Source: an uncultured Eubacteriales bacterium
GTDB taxonomy: Bacteria > Bacillota > Clostridia > Christensenellales > CAG-917
Assembly: GCA_900544575.1 (NCBI GenBank)
Contig: UQVO01000005.1
Span: forward strand, 1-64,000
Direction of reading: 5' to 3'
Length of the DNA: 64,000 nucleotides
Shown here: positions 9,267-18,995 of the stretch, piece after piece
Layout of the letters: each line of letters begins with the position of its first letter
How positions within the stretch are numbered: the first letter of the stretch is position 1
Notes under the pieces: model-generated
The model's input: the letters and a program-made list of their open reading frames with translations, nothing else
Told to the model about the DNA's origin: nothing
Database searches by the model: none
Program-made: the position numbers and the translations under genes

Positions 9267-10289
9267 ATGAAAAAGAAATTCAAAGTGCTGTTCGGCGTTA
9301 TGTTGGGGCTGTTCGTGCTGATATTCGGCGTGAGCTGCTGCGTCATAGGCATTGCGGACTGCGACGTGGAAAAGAATTATTTCGCAGGGGAGGTCAACCC
9401 GTACATAGCCGAAACCACCGCAATGGTGTCGGCGCACCGCGCGGGGAGCATAGTCGCCCCCGAAAACACTCTCAACGCTTTCGAGCTAGGCATAGAAGAG
9501 GCGACGACGGGCGGGTATACGGTGGACATCTGGGAGTTCGACCTGCACATCACCAAGGACGGAGAGCTCATTCTGCTGCACGACCACACGCTTGACCGCA
9601 CATCAAATTCCGAACAGGTGTTCGGCGTGTCGGACGCGCGCCCCGAAGACTATACGCTTGCGCAGCTCAGACGTCTGAATATGGGCTACGATTTCGAGCT
9701 GAACGGGGAGTATCCTTTCCGCAATCTTTCGGAAGCGGAAATAACCGCACAGGGACTGCGTGTGTGCACATTGGACGAAGTGCTGGATTATATGGCGTCG
9801 GATGAGGCGGTCGCCGCCGCTCCCGAAGAATACGGCAAATTCCGTTACGTCATCGAGATTAAGAACAGCGGCAAGCTCGGAGAACAGGCGGCGGACATCC
9901 TTTACGAAACCCTGAAAGAGCGCGGACTGCTCGGCGACGTCGTTTTCGGCACGTTCAATCAGAACGTCACCGATTACGTCGACGAAAATTATCCCGATAT
10001 GCTGCGTTCCTCCTCCATATGTGAGGTGCTGGATTTCTGGTTTGCGTATCTGACAAATGCGGACCTCTCAAAGCGCGGAGTGGGTTACTGTGCGTTGCAG
10101 ATACCTTACAGCAAGACGATAAGTTTCCTCGGCACGGAAGGGCTCATCGAGTATGCGCACAAATACAACATCGCCGTGCAGTACTGGACCATCAACGACG
10201 CCGATGACGTCGCATATCTCCAATCCATAGGCGCGGACTGCGTGATGTCCGACGACCCCGATATGTGCTACGACGTCCTGAAAGGCTGA
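9267..10289 (+). CDS. Glycerophosphodiester phosphodiesterase
   Basis: A 340-residue membrane-anchored GDPD-family enzyme that hydrolyses glycerophosphodiesters to glycerol 3-phosphate and an alcohol. One hydrophobic segment spans residues 8-28. The catalytic block follows: SAHRAG and PENT (residues about 52-64), E-D in WEFDLHIT, and LLHDHTLDRTS. The C-terminal TIM-barrel strand reads YWTINDADD. The start at 9267 has GGGGGTGAAGAG upstream. It sits 59 bases behind the PAP2 phosphatase, likely co-transcribed. Confidence 0.9.
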   Translation: MKKKFKVLFGVMLGLFVLIFGVSCCVIGIADCDVEKNYFAGEVNPYIAETTAMVSAHRAGSIVAPENTLNAFELGIEEATTGGYTVDIWEFDLHITKDGELILLHDHTLDRTSNSEQVFGVSDARPEDYTLAQLRRLNMGYDFELNGEYPFRNLSEAEITAQGLRVCTLDEVLDYMASDEAVAAAPEEYGKFRYVIEIKNSGKLGEQAADILYETLKERGLLGDVVFGTFNQNVTDYVDENYPDMLRSSSICEVLDFWFAYLTNADLSKRGVGYCALQIPYSKTISFLGTEGLIEYAHKYNIAVQYWTINDADDVAYLQSIGADCVMSDDPDMCYDVLKG

Positions 10290-10702
10290 CTCCGCGGTAA
10301 AAAACAATCCGCTCGCGGCGTAAAGGAAACCCCGCTCGTCCTTGTGAAAAACAGCGGCATAAGCCGCCCCGCGGAGCGAAAATCAGAGAGCAACGCGACA
10401 GTTTACGGCGGAGCGGGGAAACGAGGAGCATGGCGAACGTCCGTATTTTCGCGACGCGCAGAGGAGACGCAGGCACAAACGCAAACACCCCGCAAAACTT
10501 GCGGGGTGTTGCTAACGATGCCTTGCGGCGACGAATGGAGCCGGTGGCGAGATTCGTAAGGAGCACAAAGTGCGACGGAATAGCGCATTTTGCGGCATCC
10601 GGTCTGCGTGCGAAGTTCACGCAGGGCGCAAAATCGCGTCATCGAAAGGTAAGAATCCGCTCACGGCGTAAAGGAAACCCCGCTGATTACAGCGGGGTTT
10701 TA
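10290..10702. repeat. tRNA-Thr-associated repeat module (module A)
   Basis: This gene-free stretch holds a mosaic. A GC-rich terminator lies at about 10484-10510. At 10536-10556 there is a reverse-strand fragment of a different tRNA-Thr 3' end that stops at ATTCG. It is followed by the conserved core TAAGGAGC...GCGACGGAATAGCGC (10557-10586), a hairpin with arms CTGCGTG/CACGCAG (10604-10624) enclosed by an outer stem ATTTTGCG/CGCAAAAT (10587-10594, 10627-10634), then GCGTCA and GGTAAGAATCC, and the terminator of the real tRNA-Thr (10677-10700). A roughly 30-base piece containing GGCGTAAAGGAAACCCCGCT occurs twice, near 10305 and 10652. Three cores of this kind occur in the window. Confidence 0.8.
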
Positions 10703-10778
10703 TGGAGCTGGTGGGCGGATTCGAACCGCCGACCTATTCATTACGAGTGAATCGCTCTGCCTGCTGAGCCACACCAGC
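10703..10778 (-). tRNA. tRNA-Thr (CGT)
   Basis: A 76-base cloverleaf with acceptor GCTGGTG/CACCAGC, discriminator T, encoded CCA, anticodon loop CTCGTAA (anticodon CGT) and T arm GGCGG-TTCGAAT-CCGCC. Confidence 0.93.
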
Positions 10779-10935
10779 TTACCGTGCTTTCGGATTATAG
10801 CAAACCCCGAAGAAAAATGCAACCGATTTCGGGCATTTGTTCACTTCGTTGTCGGCCATTACGTTATTCTCGTGCGGGCGCGCGGCTAAAAATTGTGTGC
10901 GCTTTAATTTTTTTTGAAAAAATAGTCGTAAACTA

Positions 10936-10964
10936 TTGACATCTGGCAGACAAAAAAATATACT
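10936..10964 (+). promoter_or_regulatory. Promoter of the heat-shock operon
   Basis: TTGACA (10936-10941) and TATACT (10959-10964) are spaced by 17 bases, directly in front of the CIRCE operator. Confidence 0.85.
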
Positions 10965-10965
10965 G

Positions 10966-10997
10966 TTAGCAGTCAAAGATATTGAGTGCTAGCACTC
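10966..10997 (+). promoter_or_regulatory. CIRCE operator, with overlapping palindrome
   Basis: TTAGCAGTC, nine bases, then GAGTGCTAG matches the HrcA-binding CIRCE consensus with two changes. The right half-site continues into a spacer-less palindrome, GAGTGCTAGCACTC (10984-10997), so a third half-site abuts the second. The site covers the predicted transcription start. Confidence 0.88.
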
Positions 10998-11017
10998 TAT
11001 CCGTGGCAGAGGTCGGT

Positions 11018-12067
11018 ATGAGCAAAGAGCTTAGCGAAAGAAAAAAGAAAATACTGCACGCGCTGGTGGATGTTTATATCGCGACGGGACAGCCCGTTTC
11101 GAGTGCGGACATACAAAAGGGATATATGCCCGAAGTGAGTTCCGCGACCATCAGGGCGGAGCTGAGCGCGCTGGAAGCGCTGGGATATGTCGACCAGCCC
11201 CACACTTCAGCGGGCAGAGTGCCTCTGAAACCCGCATATCAGCTTTATGTCGGCGACATCGAGCACACGGGAGATAAGGCGCTGACCGACGCGGAAACGG
11301 CGTTCATACGCAGCAGGTTTTCGGAAAAGCTGGGCGAGGTGCGCGACATTTCCAAGCGTGCGGCGGAAATCATCAGCGACGTGACCAATTACACTTCCTT
11401 TTTCGTGAGCAGTCGCGGCGGGAACGTAGTGATTGAGGAAGTCAAGCTGGTGCCCCTCAAAAAGAACCGCGTGCTTGTCCTCATCGTGACCGACGAGGGC
11501 ATAATCTCGGACAAGATGCTGGACGTGGACGGCGACCTGAAACACGAATACATCGACACCGCGACCCGTATGCTCAACAATGTGTTCGCGGGCAGGACGA
11601 TAGGGGAGCTCGACGGCATAGACCTCGACAGCGAACTCGACGAGGAAACGGACGGTTTCCGCGACATATTCGACGCGGTGCTTGCGATAATACAGACGTA
11701 TATGGCGGAGCACGCTGACAATGTGGTCGTCGAAGGCGCACTCAAAATGCTTGACTATCCGGAGTACAACAACGTGGAGGACGCGAAGAACTTCCTTGCC
11801 GTCATCTCCGACCACGACAGCGTGTCCGAACTTCTTGCCGACCCGGAGGACAGCATAGAGTTTTCCGTGCGCATAGGCAAGGAGGACAGCGGCGTCGACA
11901 AATGCGCCATCATCACGGCGGCGTACAAAGTGGGCGACGAAGTCGTGGGCAGAGCGGGCGTCATAGGCCCCGAGAGAATGGACTACAAAAAGGTCATCGG
12001 GGTGTTGGAGTATATGAAGAAAGCGCTCGGCACGGTGTTGGACAACGACGATAAGGACGAAGAGTGA
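11018..12067 (+). CDS. hrcA: Heat-inducible transcription repressor HrcA
   Basis: HrcA (349 residues) binds CIRCE and represses chaperone genes until unfolded protein titrates it. The N-terminal winged-helix domain is clear (residues about 1-75, including SSADIQ, SSATIRAEL and GYVDQPHTSAGRVP), followed by the GAF-like and dimerisation domains. The start is taken at the ATG at 11018; an upstream TTG in frame falls inside CIRCE and is rejected. It heads hrcA-grpE-dnaK-dnaJ and is autoregulated through CIRCE. GroESL is not in this window. Confidence 0.95.
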   Translation: MSKELSERKKKILHALVDVYIATGQPVSSADIQKGYMPEVSSATIRAELSALEALGYVDQPHTSAGRVPLKPAYQLYVGDIEHTGDKALTDAETAFIRSRFSEKLGEVRDISKRAAEIISDVTNYTSFFVSSRGGNVVIEEVKLVPLKKNRVLVLIVTDEGIISDKMLDVDGDLKHEYIDTATRMLNNVFAGRTIGELDGIDLDSELDEETDGFRDIFDAVLAIIQTYMAEHADNVVVEGALKMLDYPEYNNVEDAKNFLAVISDHDSVSELLADPEDSIEFSVRIGKEDSGVDKCAIITAAYKVGDEVVGRAGVIGPERMDYKKVIGVLEYMKKALGTVLDNDDKDEE

Positions 12068-12068
12068 A

Positions 12069-12686
12069 ATGAAAGAGAAAGAGTACAAGGACAAGCGCGC
12101 GAAGAGTGCCGAAACCAAAGCGGCGGAAGACGCACGCGAGAAGGCGGAAGCCGACGCGAAGCGCGCAGAGGAAAAACAGACGGACGCGGCGGCGGGCGAA
12201 CAGGTGCTCGACCGCGAGGAGATGGGCGACGATAAGTATATCGAAGCTCTCGAAGAGCGCATAGGGCAGTGTATGGCGGAGAGCGTTTCGGCAAGAAACA
12301 TCGCAATGCGCCTGCAAGCGGACTTCGACAATTACCGCAAACGCAACGCGGCGCTGGCGGAAGAGATGAAGACGCTCGGTAAGTCGATGGTCATCGAAAA
12401 GATGCTCACGGTGCTGGACAACTGCGACCTGGCGCGCAAGTATCTGACGGACGAGTCCGCGCTGACCGGGTTCAATATGATGGAGAGACAGATTCTCGAC
12501 GCGCTCGAATCTTTCGGGCTTGCCGAGATAGACACGGAGGGCAAGGACTTCGACGCGGCGTTTATGTCTGCGGTGGAGCGCGAAAAGGCGCCGGGAAAAG
12601 AGGGCAAAGTCGTCGGAGTGCTTGCAAAGGGATATACGCTGAACGGAAAGGTTCTGCGCCCTGCAAGCGTCAAAGTCGGATGTTGA
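12069..12686 (+). CDS. grpE: Nucleotide exchange factor GrpE
   Basis: GrpE (205 residues) releases ADP from DnaK during the chaperone cycle. It has a charged, low-complexity N-terminus (residues 1-60, mostly K, E, A and D), a long coiled coil containing the typical LQADFDNYRKR block, and the C-terminal beta domain with GYTLNGKVLRPASVKV. It begins one base after the hrcA stop codon, so translation is likely coupled. Confidence 0.95.
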   Translation: MKEKEYKDKRAKSAETKAAEDAREKAEADAKRAEEKQTDAAAGEQVLDREEMGDDKYIEALEERIGQCMAESVSARNIAMRLQADFDNYRKRNAALAEEMKTLGKSMVIEKMLTVLDNCDLARKYLTDESALTGFNMMERQILDALESFGLAEIDTEGKDFDAAFMSAVEREKAPGKEGKVVGVLAKGYTLNGKVLRPASVKVGC

Positions 12687-12820
12687 AATGTCGAAAACGA
12701 CGGATAAACATCGGATATGCGTGGCAGTCGGAATAGGACTGCTGCGGAAAACAAAATCGTAAATACAAAAATTCGCCGTCGAAAGACGGATGAAATAAAG
12801 TTTTGAAAGGAGAACCGATT

Positions 12821-14701
12821 ATGGGAAAAATCATAGGTATAGACCTCGGAACAACCAATAGCTGTATGGCGGTTATGGAAGGCGGCGAACCCGTCGTCAT
12901 CCCCAACGCGGAAGGTATGCGCACCACGCCGTCCGTCGTGGCGTTCACCAAGGACGGAGAAAGACTCGTGGGCGAGATTGCGAAGCGTCAGGCCGTCGCA
13001 AACCCCGAACACACCGTCATTTCCATCAAACGCGAGATGGGCAGCGACCACAGAGTGAAGATTGAAGGCAAGGAGTACACTCCGCAGGAAATCTCCGCAA
13101 TGATTCTCACCAAGCTCAAAAACGACGCGGAAAAATATCTCGGCGAAAAGATTACGGAAGCGGTCATCACCGTTCCCGCCTACTTCACCGACTCTCAGCG
13201 TCAGGCGACCAAGGACGCGGGCAAGATTGCGGGGCTCGAAGTCAAACGTATCATCAACGAACCCACCGCGGCTGCGCTTGCCTACGGCATTGACAAGGAC
13301 GAGAACAAGCAGCAGAAAGTGCTCATCTTCGACCTCGGCGGCGGCACGTTCGACGTTTCCGTGCTGGAACTCGGCGACGGCGTTTTCGAAGTGCTGGCGA
13401 CCTCGGGCAACAACCGTCTGGGCGGCGACGACTTCGACAAGAGGATAATGGATTGGATTGTGTCCGAATTCAATGAGAAAGAGGGCGTCGACCTGTCCTC
13501 CGACAAGATGGCGATGCAGCGTATAAAGGAAGCCGCGGAAAAGGCGAAGATAGACCTCTCCGGCGTGACGAAAGCGAAGATTTCCCTTCCCTTCATCACT
13601 ATGGCGAACGGCGCGCCCAAACACCTCGATATGGACCTCACGAGAGCAAAGTTCGACTCCCTCACCGAGGACCTCGTCGAGAAGACGATGACTCCCACCA
13701 AACAGGCGCTGAAAGACGCGGGACTGTCCGTGAGCGACATTGCAAAGGTCATTATGGTCGGCGGTTCCACGCGTATTCCCGCCGTGTACGAAGCTGTCAA
13801 GAAGTTCATCGGCAAGGACCCCTACAAGGGCATCAACCCCGACGAGTGCGTCGCAATAGGCGCGGCAATCCAGGCGGGCGTGCTTGCCGGCGAAGTCAAG
13901 GATATGCTGCTGCTTGACGTCACGCCTCTGTCCCTCGGCATCGAAACCCTGGGCGGCGTGTTCACCAAGCTCATCGACCGCAACACCACCATCCCCACCA
14001 GCAAATCGCAGATATTCTCCACCGCGGCGGACCATCAGACTTCCGTTGACATCCACGTCCTGCAAGGCGAGAGAAAATTCGCACGCGACAACAAGACGCT
14101 GGGCAGATTCGAGCTCACGGGCATCGCGCCCGCACCCCGCGGAGTGCCGCAAATCGAAGTCACTTTCGACATCGACGCAAACGGCATAGTGTCCGTCAAA
14201 GCGGTTGACAAGGGCACCAACAAGTCGCAGTCCATCACCATCACCGCTTCCTCCAACCTTTCCGAAAGCGACATCGAGGCGGCAATCAAGGACGCCGAGA
14301 AGTACGCGGAAGAGGACGAAAAGAGGAAGAACCTCGTTGAGGCCAAGAACAACGCGGAGCAGTTCATCTTCGTCATCGAGAAGTTCCGGACCGATAACGA
14401 GGAGAAGATAGCGGATGCGGACAAGACCGCGCTCACCGACGCCGTGAAAGAAGCGCGCGAAGCGCTCGAAAAGGCGGAAAGCGACGAAGAAGTCAAGAAC
14501 ATAGTCGCAAAACTCAGCAAGGTGACCGATCCCATCTTCACCAAGTTCTATCAGGAGAACCCCGAAGCGGCGGCGGAAGCGGCGAAGCAGGCGGGATTCG
14601 ACCCGAATGCGGCAAATAACGACGGCGGTTTTGCGGGCGGCGACGGAGTCGTCAACGACGGCGACAATATGACCCCTCCCGAAGGCGGCTGGGAAGACTG
14701 A
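12821..14701 (+). CDS. dnaK: Chaperone DnaK (Hsp70)
   Basis: DnaK (626 residues) is the ATP-dependent Hsp70 chaperone. Signatures seen are [10 protein letters not shown] at the N-terminus, [12 protein letters not shown] around residue 170, VGGSTRIP around residue 315, the substrate-binding domain with [16 protein letters not shown], and a Gly/Asp-rich tail. It lacks the roughly 24-residue insert of Gram-negative DnaK in the ATPase domain, as usual for Gram-positives. The start follows AAGGAG; 134 bases separate it from grpE. Confidence 0.97.
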   Translation: MGKIIGIDLGTTNSCMAVMEGGEPVVIPNAEGMRTTPSVVAFTKDGERLVGEIAKRQAVANPEHTVISIKREMGSDHRVKIEGKEYTPQEISAMILTKLKNDAEKYLGEKITEAVITVPAYFTDSQRQATKDAGKIAGLEVKRIINEPTAAALAYGIDKDENKQQKVLIFDLGGGTFDVSVLELGDGVFEVLATSGNNRLGGDDFDKRIMDWIVSEFNEKEGVDLSSDKMAMQRIKEAAEKAKIDLSGVTKAKISLPFITMANGAPKHLDMDLTRAKFDSLTEDLVEKTMTPTKQALKDAGLSVSDIAKVIMVGGSTRIPAVYEAVKKFIGKDPYKGINPDECVAIGAAIQAGVLAGEVKDMLLLDVTPLSLGIETLGGVFTKLIDRNTTIPTSKSQIFSTAADHQTSVDIHVLQGERKFARDNKTLGRFELTGIAPAPRGVPQIEVTFDIDANGIVSVKAVDKGTNKSQSITITASSNLSESDIEAAIKDAEKYAEEDEKRKNLVEAKNNAEQFIFVIEKFRTDNEEKIADADKTALTDAVKEAREALEKAESDEEVKNIVAKLSKVTDPIFTKFYQENPEAAAEAAKQAGFDPNAANNDGGFAGGDGVVNDGDNMTPPEGGWED

Positions 14702-14708
14702 CAAAACT

Positions 14709-14811
14709 CTGCGGAGCGCACGTCCTGCGCTCCGCAGGAACACATTGCGGATTATCCGCAACGTATATGAGCGCGTGAGCGCTCGCCGGAAGCGCGATGA
14801 CGTCGCGCTTC
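14709..14811 (+). other. Hairpins between dnaK and dnaJ
   Basis: A 12-bp perfect stem (CTGCGGAGCGCA and its complement, five-base loop, 14709-14737) is followed by GAAGCGCGA/TCGCGCTTC (14788-14811). Neither has a T run, so they are more likely mRNA processing or stability structures than terminators. Confidence 0.6.
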
Positions 14812-14842
14812 AACGCGGATTACGCGGCGGCACAAGGAAGAT

Positions 14843-16006
14843 ATGGCAGACAAAGACTATTACGAGATACTGGGAGTGGACAAAAAGGCGAGCGCGGACG
14901 AATTGAAATTCGCCTACCGTAAACTTGCCAAGAAGTATCACCCCGATCTTTACACCAATGCGAGCGAAGCGGAGAAAAAGAACGCCGAGGAGAAGTTCAA
15001 GGAAATCAACCACGCCTACGACGTTCTCTCCGACCCCCAGAAGCGCGCGGCATACGACGAATACGGTTCGGAGAACGGACCGATGGGCGGCGGCACGGGC
15101 GGTTTCGGAGGTTTCGGCGGCTTCGGCGGCACTCGCGGCGGACAGGGGTTCAGCTTCGATATGGACGACATTTTCTCGTCCATATTCAGCGGTTTCGGCG
15201 GCGGACGCACGCAGCAGTCCCGCGCCAACGCCCCGCAGCGCGGCTCTGACATCAGAGTCGGGCTTACGCTCACTTTCGAAGAAGCTGCGTTCGGAGTTCA
15301 GAAGAAGATAAACGTGCGCAGGGTCGAGAACTGTTCCGCCTGCAACGGTACGGGCGCCAAGGACGGCAAAGCGTTCAAGACCTGCACCAACTGCAACGGC
15401 ACGGGACACGTCACGCAGGTGCAGCGCACCCCGTTCGGACAGTTCAGCAGCACGGGCGTGTGTCCCGTATGCAAAGGCAGGGGCAGGGTCGTCACCGAAA
15501 CTTGCAAGTCCTGCGGCGGTCAGGGCAGGATAGAGCGCACCCGCGAAATCACCGTCAACGTCCCCGCGGGCATTGACAACGGGCAGACCATAACGTACGC
15601 AGGCGAGGGCAACGGCGGCAGAAACGGCGGAGAGCGCGGTTCGCTCGTCGTGGAAATCACCGTACGTCCGCACAAGCTGTTCCGCAGAGCGGGCAGCGAC
15701 TTGCAGCTCGAAGTGCCCGTCACCATAGCGGAAGCGGCGCTCGGATGCACAATCTCCGTCCCGACGCTGAAAGGGGCGCAGGAGTTGAAGATACCCGAGG
15801 GCACGCAGTCGGGCACCGTGTTCAAACTCAGAAACTGCGGCATAAAGAAACTGCGCGGAAGCGACTCCGGCGACCTTTACGTCAAAGTCGTCGTCGAAGT
15901 GCCCAAGAGCCTGAGCCGCGAGCAGAAAGACCTGCTCCGCAGGCTTGACGCGGCGTTCGAAGTCAAACAGTTTCCGAGAAAGAAAGAGTATAAAGAAAAA
16001 CTGTAA
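14843..16006 (+). CDS. dnaJ: Chaperone DnaJ (Hsp40)
   Basis: DnaJ (387 residues) delivers substrates to DnaK and stimulates its ATPase. The J domain spans residues 1-70 with the HPD motif in KKYHPDLY. A Gly/Phe-rich linker follows (residues 78-125). The zinc-binding domain shows all four CxxCxGxG motifs: [24 protein letters not shown] and CKSCGGQG. The C-terminal substrate domain is complete. It is the last gene of the heat-shock operon and is followed closely by a terminator. Confidence 0.97.
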   Translation: MADKDYYEILGVDKKASADELKFAYRKLAKKYHPDLYTNASEAEKKNAEEKFKEINHAYDVLSDPQKRAAYDEYGSENGPMGGGTGGFGGFGGFGGTRGGQGFSFDMDDIFSSIFSGFGGGRTQQSRANAPQRGSDIRVGLTLTFEEAAFGVQKKINVRRVENCSACNGTGAKDGKAFKTCTNCNGTGHVTQVQRTPFGQFSSTGVCPVCKGRGRVVTETCKSCGGQGRIERTREITVNVPAGIDNGQTITYAGEGNGGRNGGERGSLVVEITVRPHKLFRRAGSDLQLEVPVTIAEAALGCTISVPTLKGAQELKIPEGTQSGTVFKLRNCGIKKLRGSDSGDLYVKVVVEVPKSLSREQKDLLRRLDAAFEVKQFPRKKEYKEKL

Positions 16007-16009
16007 ACG

Positions 16010-16052
16010 ACGGTTTATCGGCTGAATATGGTCGATAAACCGTTATTTTTTG
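16010..16052 (+). terminator. Terminator after dnaJ
   Basis: ACGGTTTATCG pairs perfectly with CGATAAACCGT (11 bp, 12-base loop) and is followed by TATTTTTTG. It ends five bases before the preferred prmA start. Confidence 0.85.
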
Positions 16053-16057
16053 TCAAA

Positions 16058-16957
16058 ATGAAATACAAGCTCGTTACGGTCATCACCAATCACGAAAATT
16101 CCGAACTCGTTGCCAGCGCAATGTTCGATGTCGGAGCGGAAGGCGTCGACATCGTGGACAGGCAGGATTTCATCGACCTTCTCAAAAGCGACGTCGTATG
16201 GGATTACGCCGACGAAAAAGCGTTCGGCGAAAGCTCGGAAGTCAAAGTTTCGACTGTCGTCCCCGAAGACGATACGGCATTCCTGCCCGCCCTCGGGGAA
16301 AGGCTCGCGGAAATGGCGGCGCACGGCGTCCGTTACGGGGAGATATCCTCACGCGTCATAGACGAAGAGGACTGGGCCAACGAGTGGAAGAAGTATTACA
16401 AACCCATCGTCACCAAATCCGTCACCGTAGTGCCTTCGTGGATAAAGTATCAGCCGTCCGAAGGGGAGCGTATTCTGCGCCTTGACCCGGGTATGGCGTT
16501 CGGGACGGGGGAGCACGCGACCACGCGTATGTGTCTTGAACTTATGGACGCCTGCGGCAAGGACGTCATCGACGTGGGATGCGGCAGCGGAATACTCGGC
16601 ATAGCCGCGGCGCTCACGGGCGCGAAAACCGTCTATATGTGCGACATCGACCCTCAGGCGGTGGAAGCGGCGCGGGCGAACGCCGCGTTCAACGGCGTGG
16701 CGTGCGAGGTGGAAAAAGCGGATTTGCTGAAAGGCGACCGCCGCGCCGACCTCATTCTGGCAAACCTGACCGCCGACATTCTGGAAAGGCTTGCGCCGTC
16801 GGTGGGGGAGCACCTGACCGACGGGGGCGAGATAATCGCGTCGGGCATAATCGCGGACAGGCTGGAAGAGACGGAAGCCGCATTTGCGGCATACGGTTTC
16901 GCGGCGAAAGAAAGACGTGCCGACGGCGATTGGCGCGCGCTCAGGCTTGCGAGGTAA
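16058..16957 (+). CDS. prmA: Ribosomal protein L11 methyltransferase
   Basis: PrmA (299 residues from this start) is an S-adenosylmethionine methyltransferase that modifies ribosomal protein L11. The C-terminal Rossmann domain has IDVGCGSGILGIAA (residues about 170-183) and a DLILANLTADIL block matching the N-P-P-Y-like position. I prefer the ATG at 16058 because the protein then begins MKYKLVTV, as family members do; the in-frame ATG at 16028 lies in the loop of the dnaJ terminator. Neither start has a good Shine-Dalgarno site. rsmE follows after one base. Confidence 0.9.
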   Translation: MKYKLVTVITNHENSELVASAMFDVGAEGVDIVDRQDFIDLLKSDVVWDYADEKAFGESSEVKVSTVVPEDDTAFLPALGERLAEMAAHGVRYGEISSRVIDEEDWANEWKKYYKPIVTKSVTVVPSWIKYQPSEGERILRLDPGMAFGTGEHATTRMCLELMDACGKDVIDVGCGSGILGIAAALTGAKTVYMCDIDPQAVEAARANAAFNGVACEVEKADLLKGDRRADLILANLTADILERLAPSVGEHLTDGGEIIASGIIADRLEETEAAFAAYGFAAKERRADGDWRALRLAR

Positions 16958-16958
16958 T

Positions 16959-17681
16959 ATGGAACTCAGACGTTTTTTCGTGACGCCCGACAATGTGCGC
17001 GGCAATACCGTTACGGTCACGGGCGACGAATTTCTGCATATGACCCGAGTGCTCCGTATGAAGCCCGGTTTCAAGGTCATCGTCTGCGCGGACGACGGCA
17101 AGGAGAGGTTCTGCACCTTGCGCGAAGTGGGCAGCGGCTATGCCTTGCTCGACCAGGACGAAGTGCGGGAGGCGGACAGAAAGAAGATTTCGCTGACTCT
17201 TTTTTGCGGGTTGTTGAAAAACTCCAAAACGGACATAGTCGTACAGAAGGCGGTCGAACTCGGCGTCGACTCCGTCGTGCCGTTCTGTTCGGCGTACACC
17301 GCCGAAAGAAAATTCAACGCGGAGCGCGCCCGCCGCATAGCCTTGGAGGCCGCCAAACAATGCGGTTCGGTATGGTTGAGCCGTGTGGAGGACGCGGTGA
17401 GTTTCGACGAAGCGGTCGGACGTTTTGAACAGTTCGACGAAGTGTTCTTCGCATACGAAGGAGAGCGTGCGCTGTCTTTGAAAAAGGCGGGAGTGCACGG
17501 CAGCAAACTTGCGCTCGTGGTGGGCAGCGAGGGCGGTTTCAGAGCGGACGAGGTGGAAAAAGCGGCGGCAAACGGTGCGTGCATCGTCACGCTCGGCAGA
17601 CGCATACTCCGCGCGGAAACCGCGGATATTGTCGGAGCGGCACTGGTTATGGATGCCGCGGGAGAGCTGGACTATGACTGA
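16959..17681 (+). CDS. rsmE: 16S rRNA m3U1498 methyltransferase RsmE
   Basis: RsmE (240 residues) is a SPOUT-fold methyltransferase that methylates U1498 of 16S rRNA. Seen are the N-terminal PUA-like part (MELRRFFVTPDNV, GDEFLHMTRVLRMKPG), and the knotted C-terminal part with VGSEGGFRADEVE and LGRRILRAETA. GAGGT lies in front of the start. The last eight bases overlap the next gene, mtaB. Confidence 0.93.
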   Translation: MELRRFFVTPDNVRGNTVTVTGDEFLHMTRVLRMKPGFKVIVCADDGKERFCTLREVGSGYALLDQDEVREADRKKISLTLFCGLLKNSKTDIVVQKAVELGVDSVVPFCSAYTAERKFNAERARRIALEAAKQCGSVWLSRVEDAVSFDEAVGRFEQFDEVFFAYEGERALSLKKAGVHGSKLALVVGSEGGFRADEVEKAAANGACIVTLGRRILRAETADIVGAALVMDAAGELDYD

Positions 17682-18951
17682 AAGACCATCCGTCGTCTTT
17701 TTGACGCTCGGCTGCAAAGTCAATCAATACGACGCGGACGCTATGCGCGCCGTGCTGGATTACGGCGGGTTCGAGGTGCGTGAGTGGCCGGAAGCGGCGG
17801 ACGTATACGTCGTCAACACTTGCGCGGTCACCTCGGAGGCGGAGCGCAAATCCCGTCAGGCGGTCACCCGCATTCTGAAAATCAATCCCGAAGCGGAGAT
17901 TTACGTCTGCGGCTGCGCGTCGCAGAACAATTTCAGCCAGTTTGCGCGTGACGGAGTGAAGTTCATCTCCGGCACGAAAGGGAAACTCGTGCTTGCGGAG
18001 GAGCTGGTGAAAAAGGCAAAGGGCTGCGAAGACGGATTTTTCGACAAAATCGTCACCGCAGACTTCGATACCGCGGCAAAGTACGAAGAGTTCCGCGGTA
18101 CGCTCACTATGCGCACCCGCCATTTCATAAAAGTGCAGGACGGTTGCAACAATTTCTGTTCCTATTGCATTGTGCCGTATCTTCGCGGGCGCAGCAGGTC
18201 GCGCGCGCTCAGCGGCATTCTGCGCGAAGTCGAAACCGCAGAAACCACCTGCCGCGAAATCGTGCTCACGGGCATCAATCTTTCCGCTTACGGCAAGGAT
18301 ATAGGCACATCCCTTGCCGACCTGCTCACCGCTTTGCAGAACTGCGGTATGCGCGTGCGGCTCGGGTCGCTGGAAGTCGGCGTGATTGACGAGCGCTTTC
18401 TGGATGCCGCCGCGGGAGTGAAGGGCTTTTGTCCTCACTTCCATCTCTCGTTGCAGAGCGGCGACGACGGAGTGCTCAAAAATATGAACCGCCGCTATAC
18501 GACGGAACAGTACGCCGAAAAGGTGCGGATGATACGCAGCCGTTTCCCCGATGCCGCCGTCACGACGGACGTGATTGTGGGCTATCCCACGGAAAGCGAT
18601 GAGGCGTTCCGCCGCAGTATGGAATTCTGCAAAGAAACCGAATTTGCCGATATGCACGTTTTCCCGTATTCGTCGCGGAAGGGCACCGTCGCGGGCAAAC
18701 TTCCCGTTCTGCCCGCCGCCGTCGTTGCCGAAAGGCAGAAGGAGATGAGCGAAGTCAAGCACCGTCTTTCGTCGGAATACAGACTTAAACAGCTCGGAAA
18801 GAGCGTTGAAGTGCTGTTTGAAACAAAAGAGGACGGATTGTGGTGCGGACATACGCCCAATTACGTCAAGGTCTATGCCGTGGACGGAGCGCGCAACGCG
18901 CTGGCTATGGTGGTTCCCACCGCGCTCTTCGGCGACGGAGTGAGAGTGTAA
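17674..18951 (+). CDS. mtaB: tRNA t6A37 methylthiotransferase MtaB
   Basis: MtaB (425 residues) converts t6A37 to ms2t6A in tRNA using two iron-sulphur clusters and radical SAM chemistry. The N-terminal UPF0004 domain begins FLTLGCKVNQYDADAMR and holds further cysteines at VNTCAVT and YVCGCASQ. The radical SAM CxxxCxxC motif is CNNFCSYC (residues about 160). A short TRAM-like tail is present. The start at 17674 overlaps the rsmE stop and gives the canonical N-terminus. Confidence 0.92.
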   Translation: MTERPSVVFLTLGCKVNQYDADAMRAVLDYGGFEVREWPEAADVYVVNTCAVTSEAERKSRQAVTRILKINPEAEIYVCGCASQNNFSQFARDGVKFISGTKGKLVLAEELVKKAKGCEDGFFDKIVTADFDTAAKYEEFRGTLTMRTRHFIKVQDGCNNFCSYCIVPYLRGRSRSRALSGILREVETAETTCREIVLTGINLSAYGKDIGTSLADLLTALQNCGMRVRLGSLEVGVIDERFLDAAAGVKGFCPHFHLSLQSGDDGVLKNMNRRYTTEQYAEKVRMIRSRFPDAAVTTDVIVGYPTESDEAFRRSMEFCKETEFADMHVFPYSSRKGTVAGKLPVLPAAVVAERQKEMSEVKHRLSSEYRLKQLGKSVEVLFETKEDGLWCGHTPNYVKVYAVDGARNALAMVVPTALFGDGVRV

Positions 18952-18995
18952 CCAACGGGCACCGCCCGTATTCCCGCAAGGGAAAGGAGATAAAT

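Noticed and set aside
10192-10642. Small frames in module A, such as the minus-strand one beginning MNFARRP
   Set aside because: They arise from the conserved non-coding module. I recall similar strings in spurious clostridial protein predictions, which could not be checked here.
12332-14761. Long open frame on the strand opposite grpE-dnaK (809 codons)
   Set aside because: It is a shadow of dnaK caused by GC-rich codon use; its translation is rich in Arg, Val, Phe and His with no recognisable domain.
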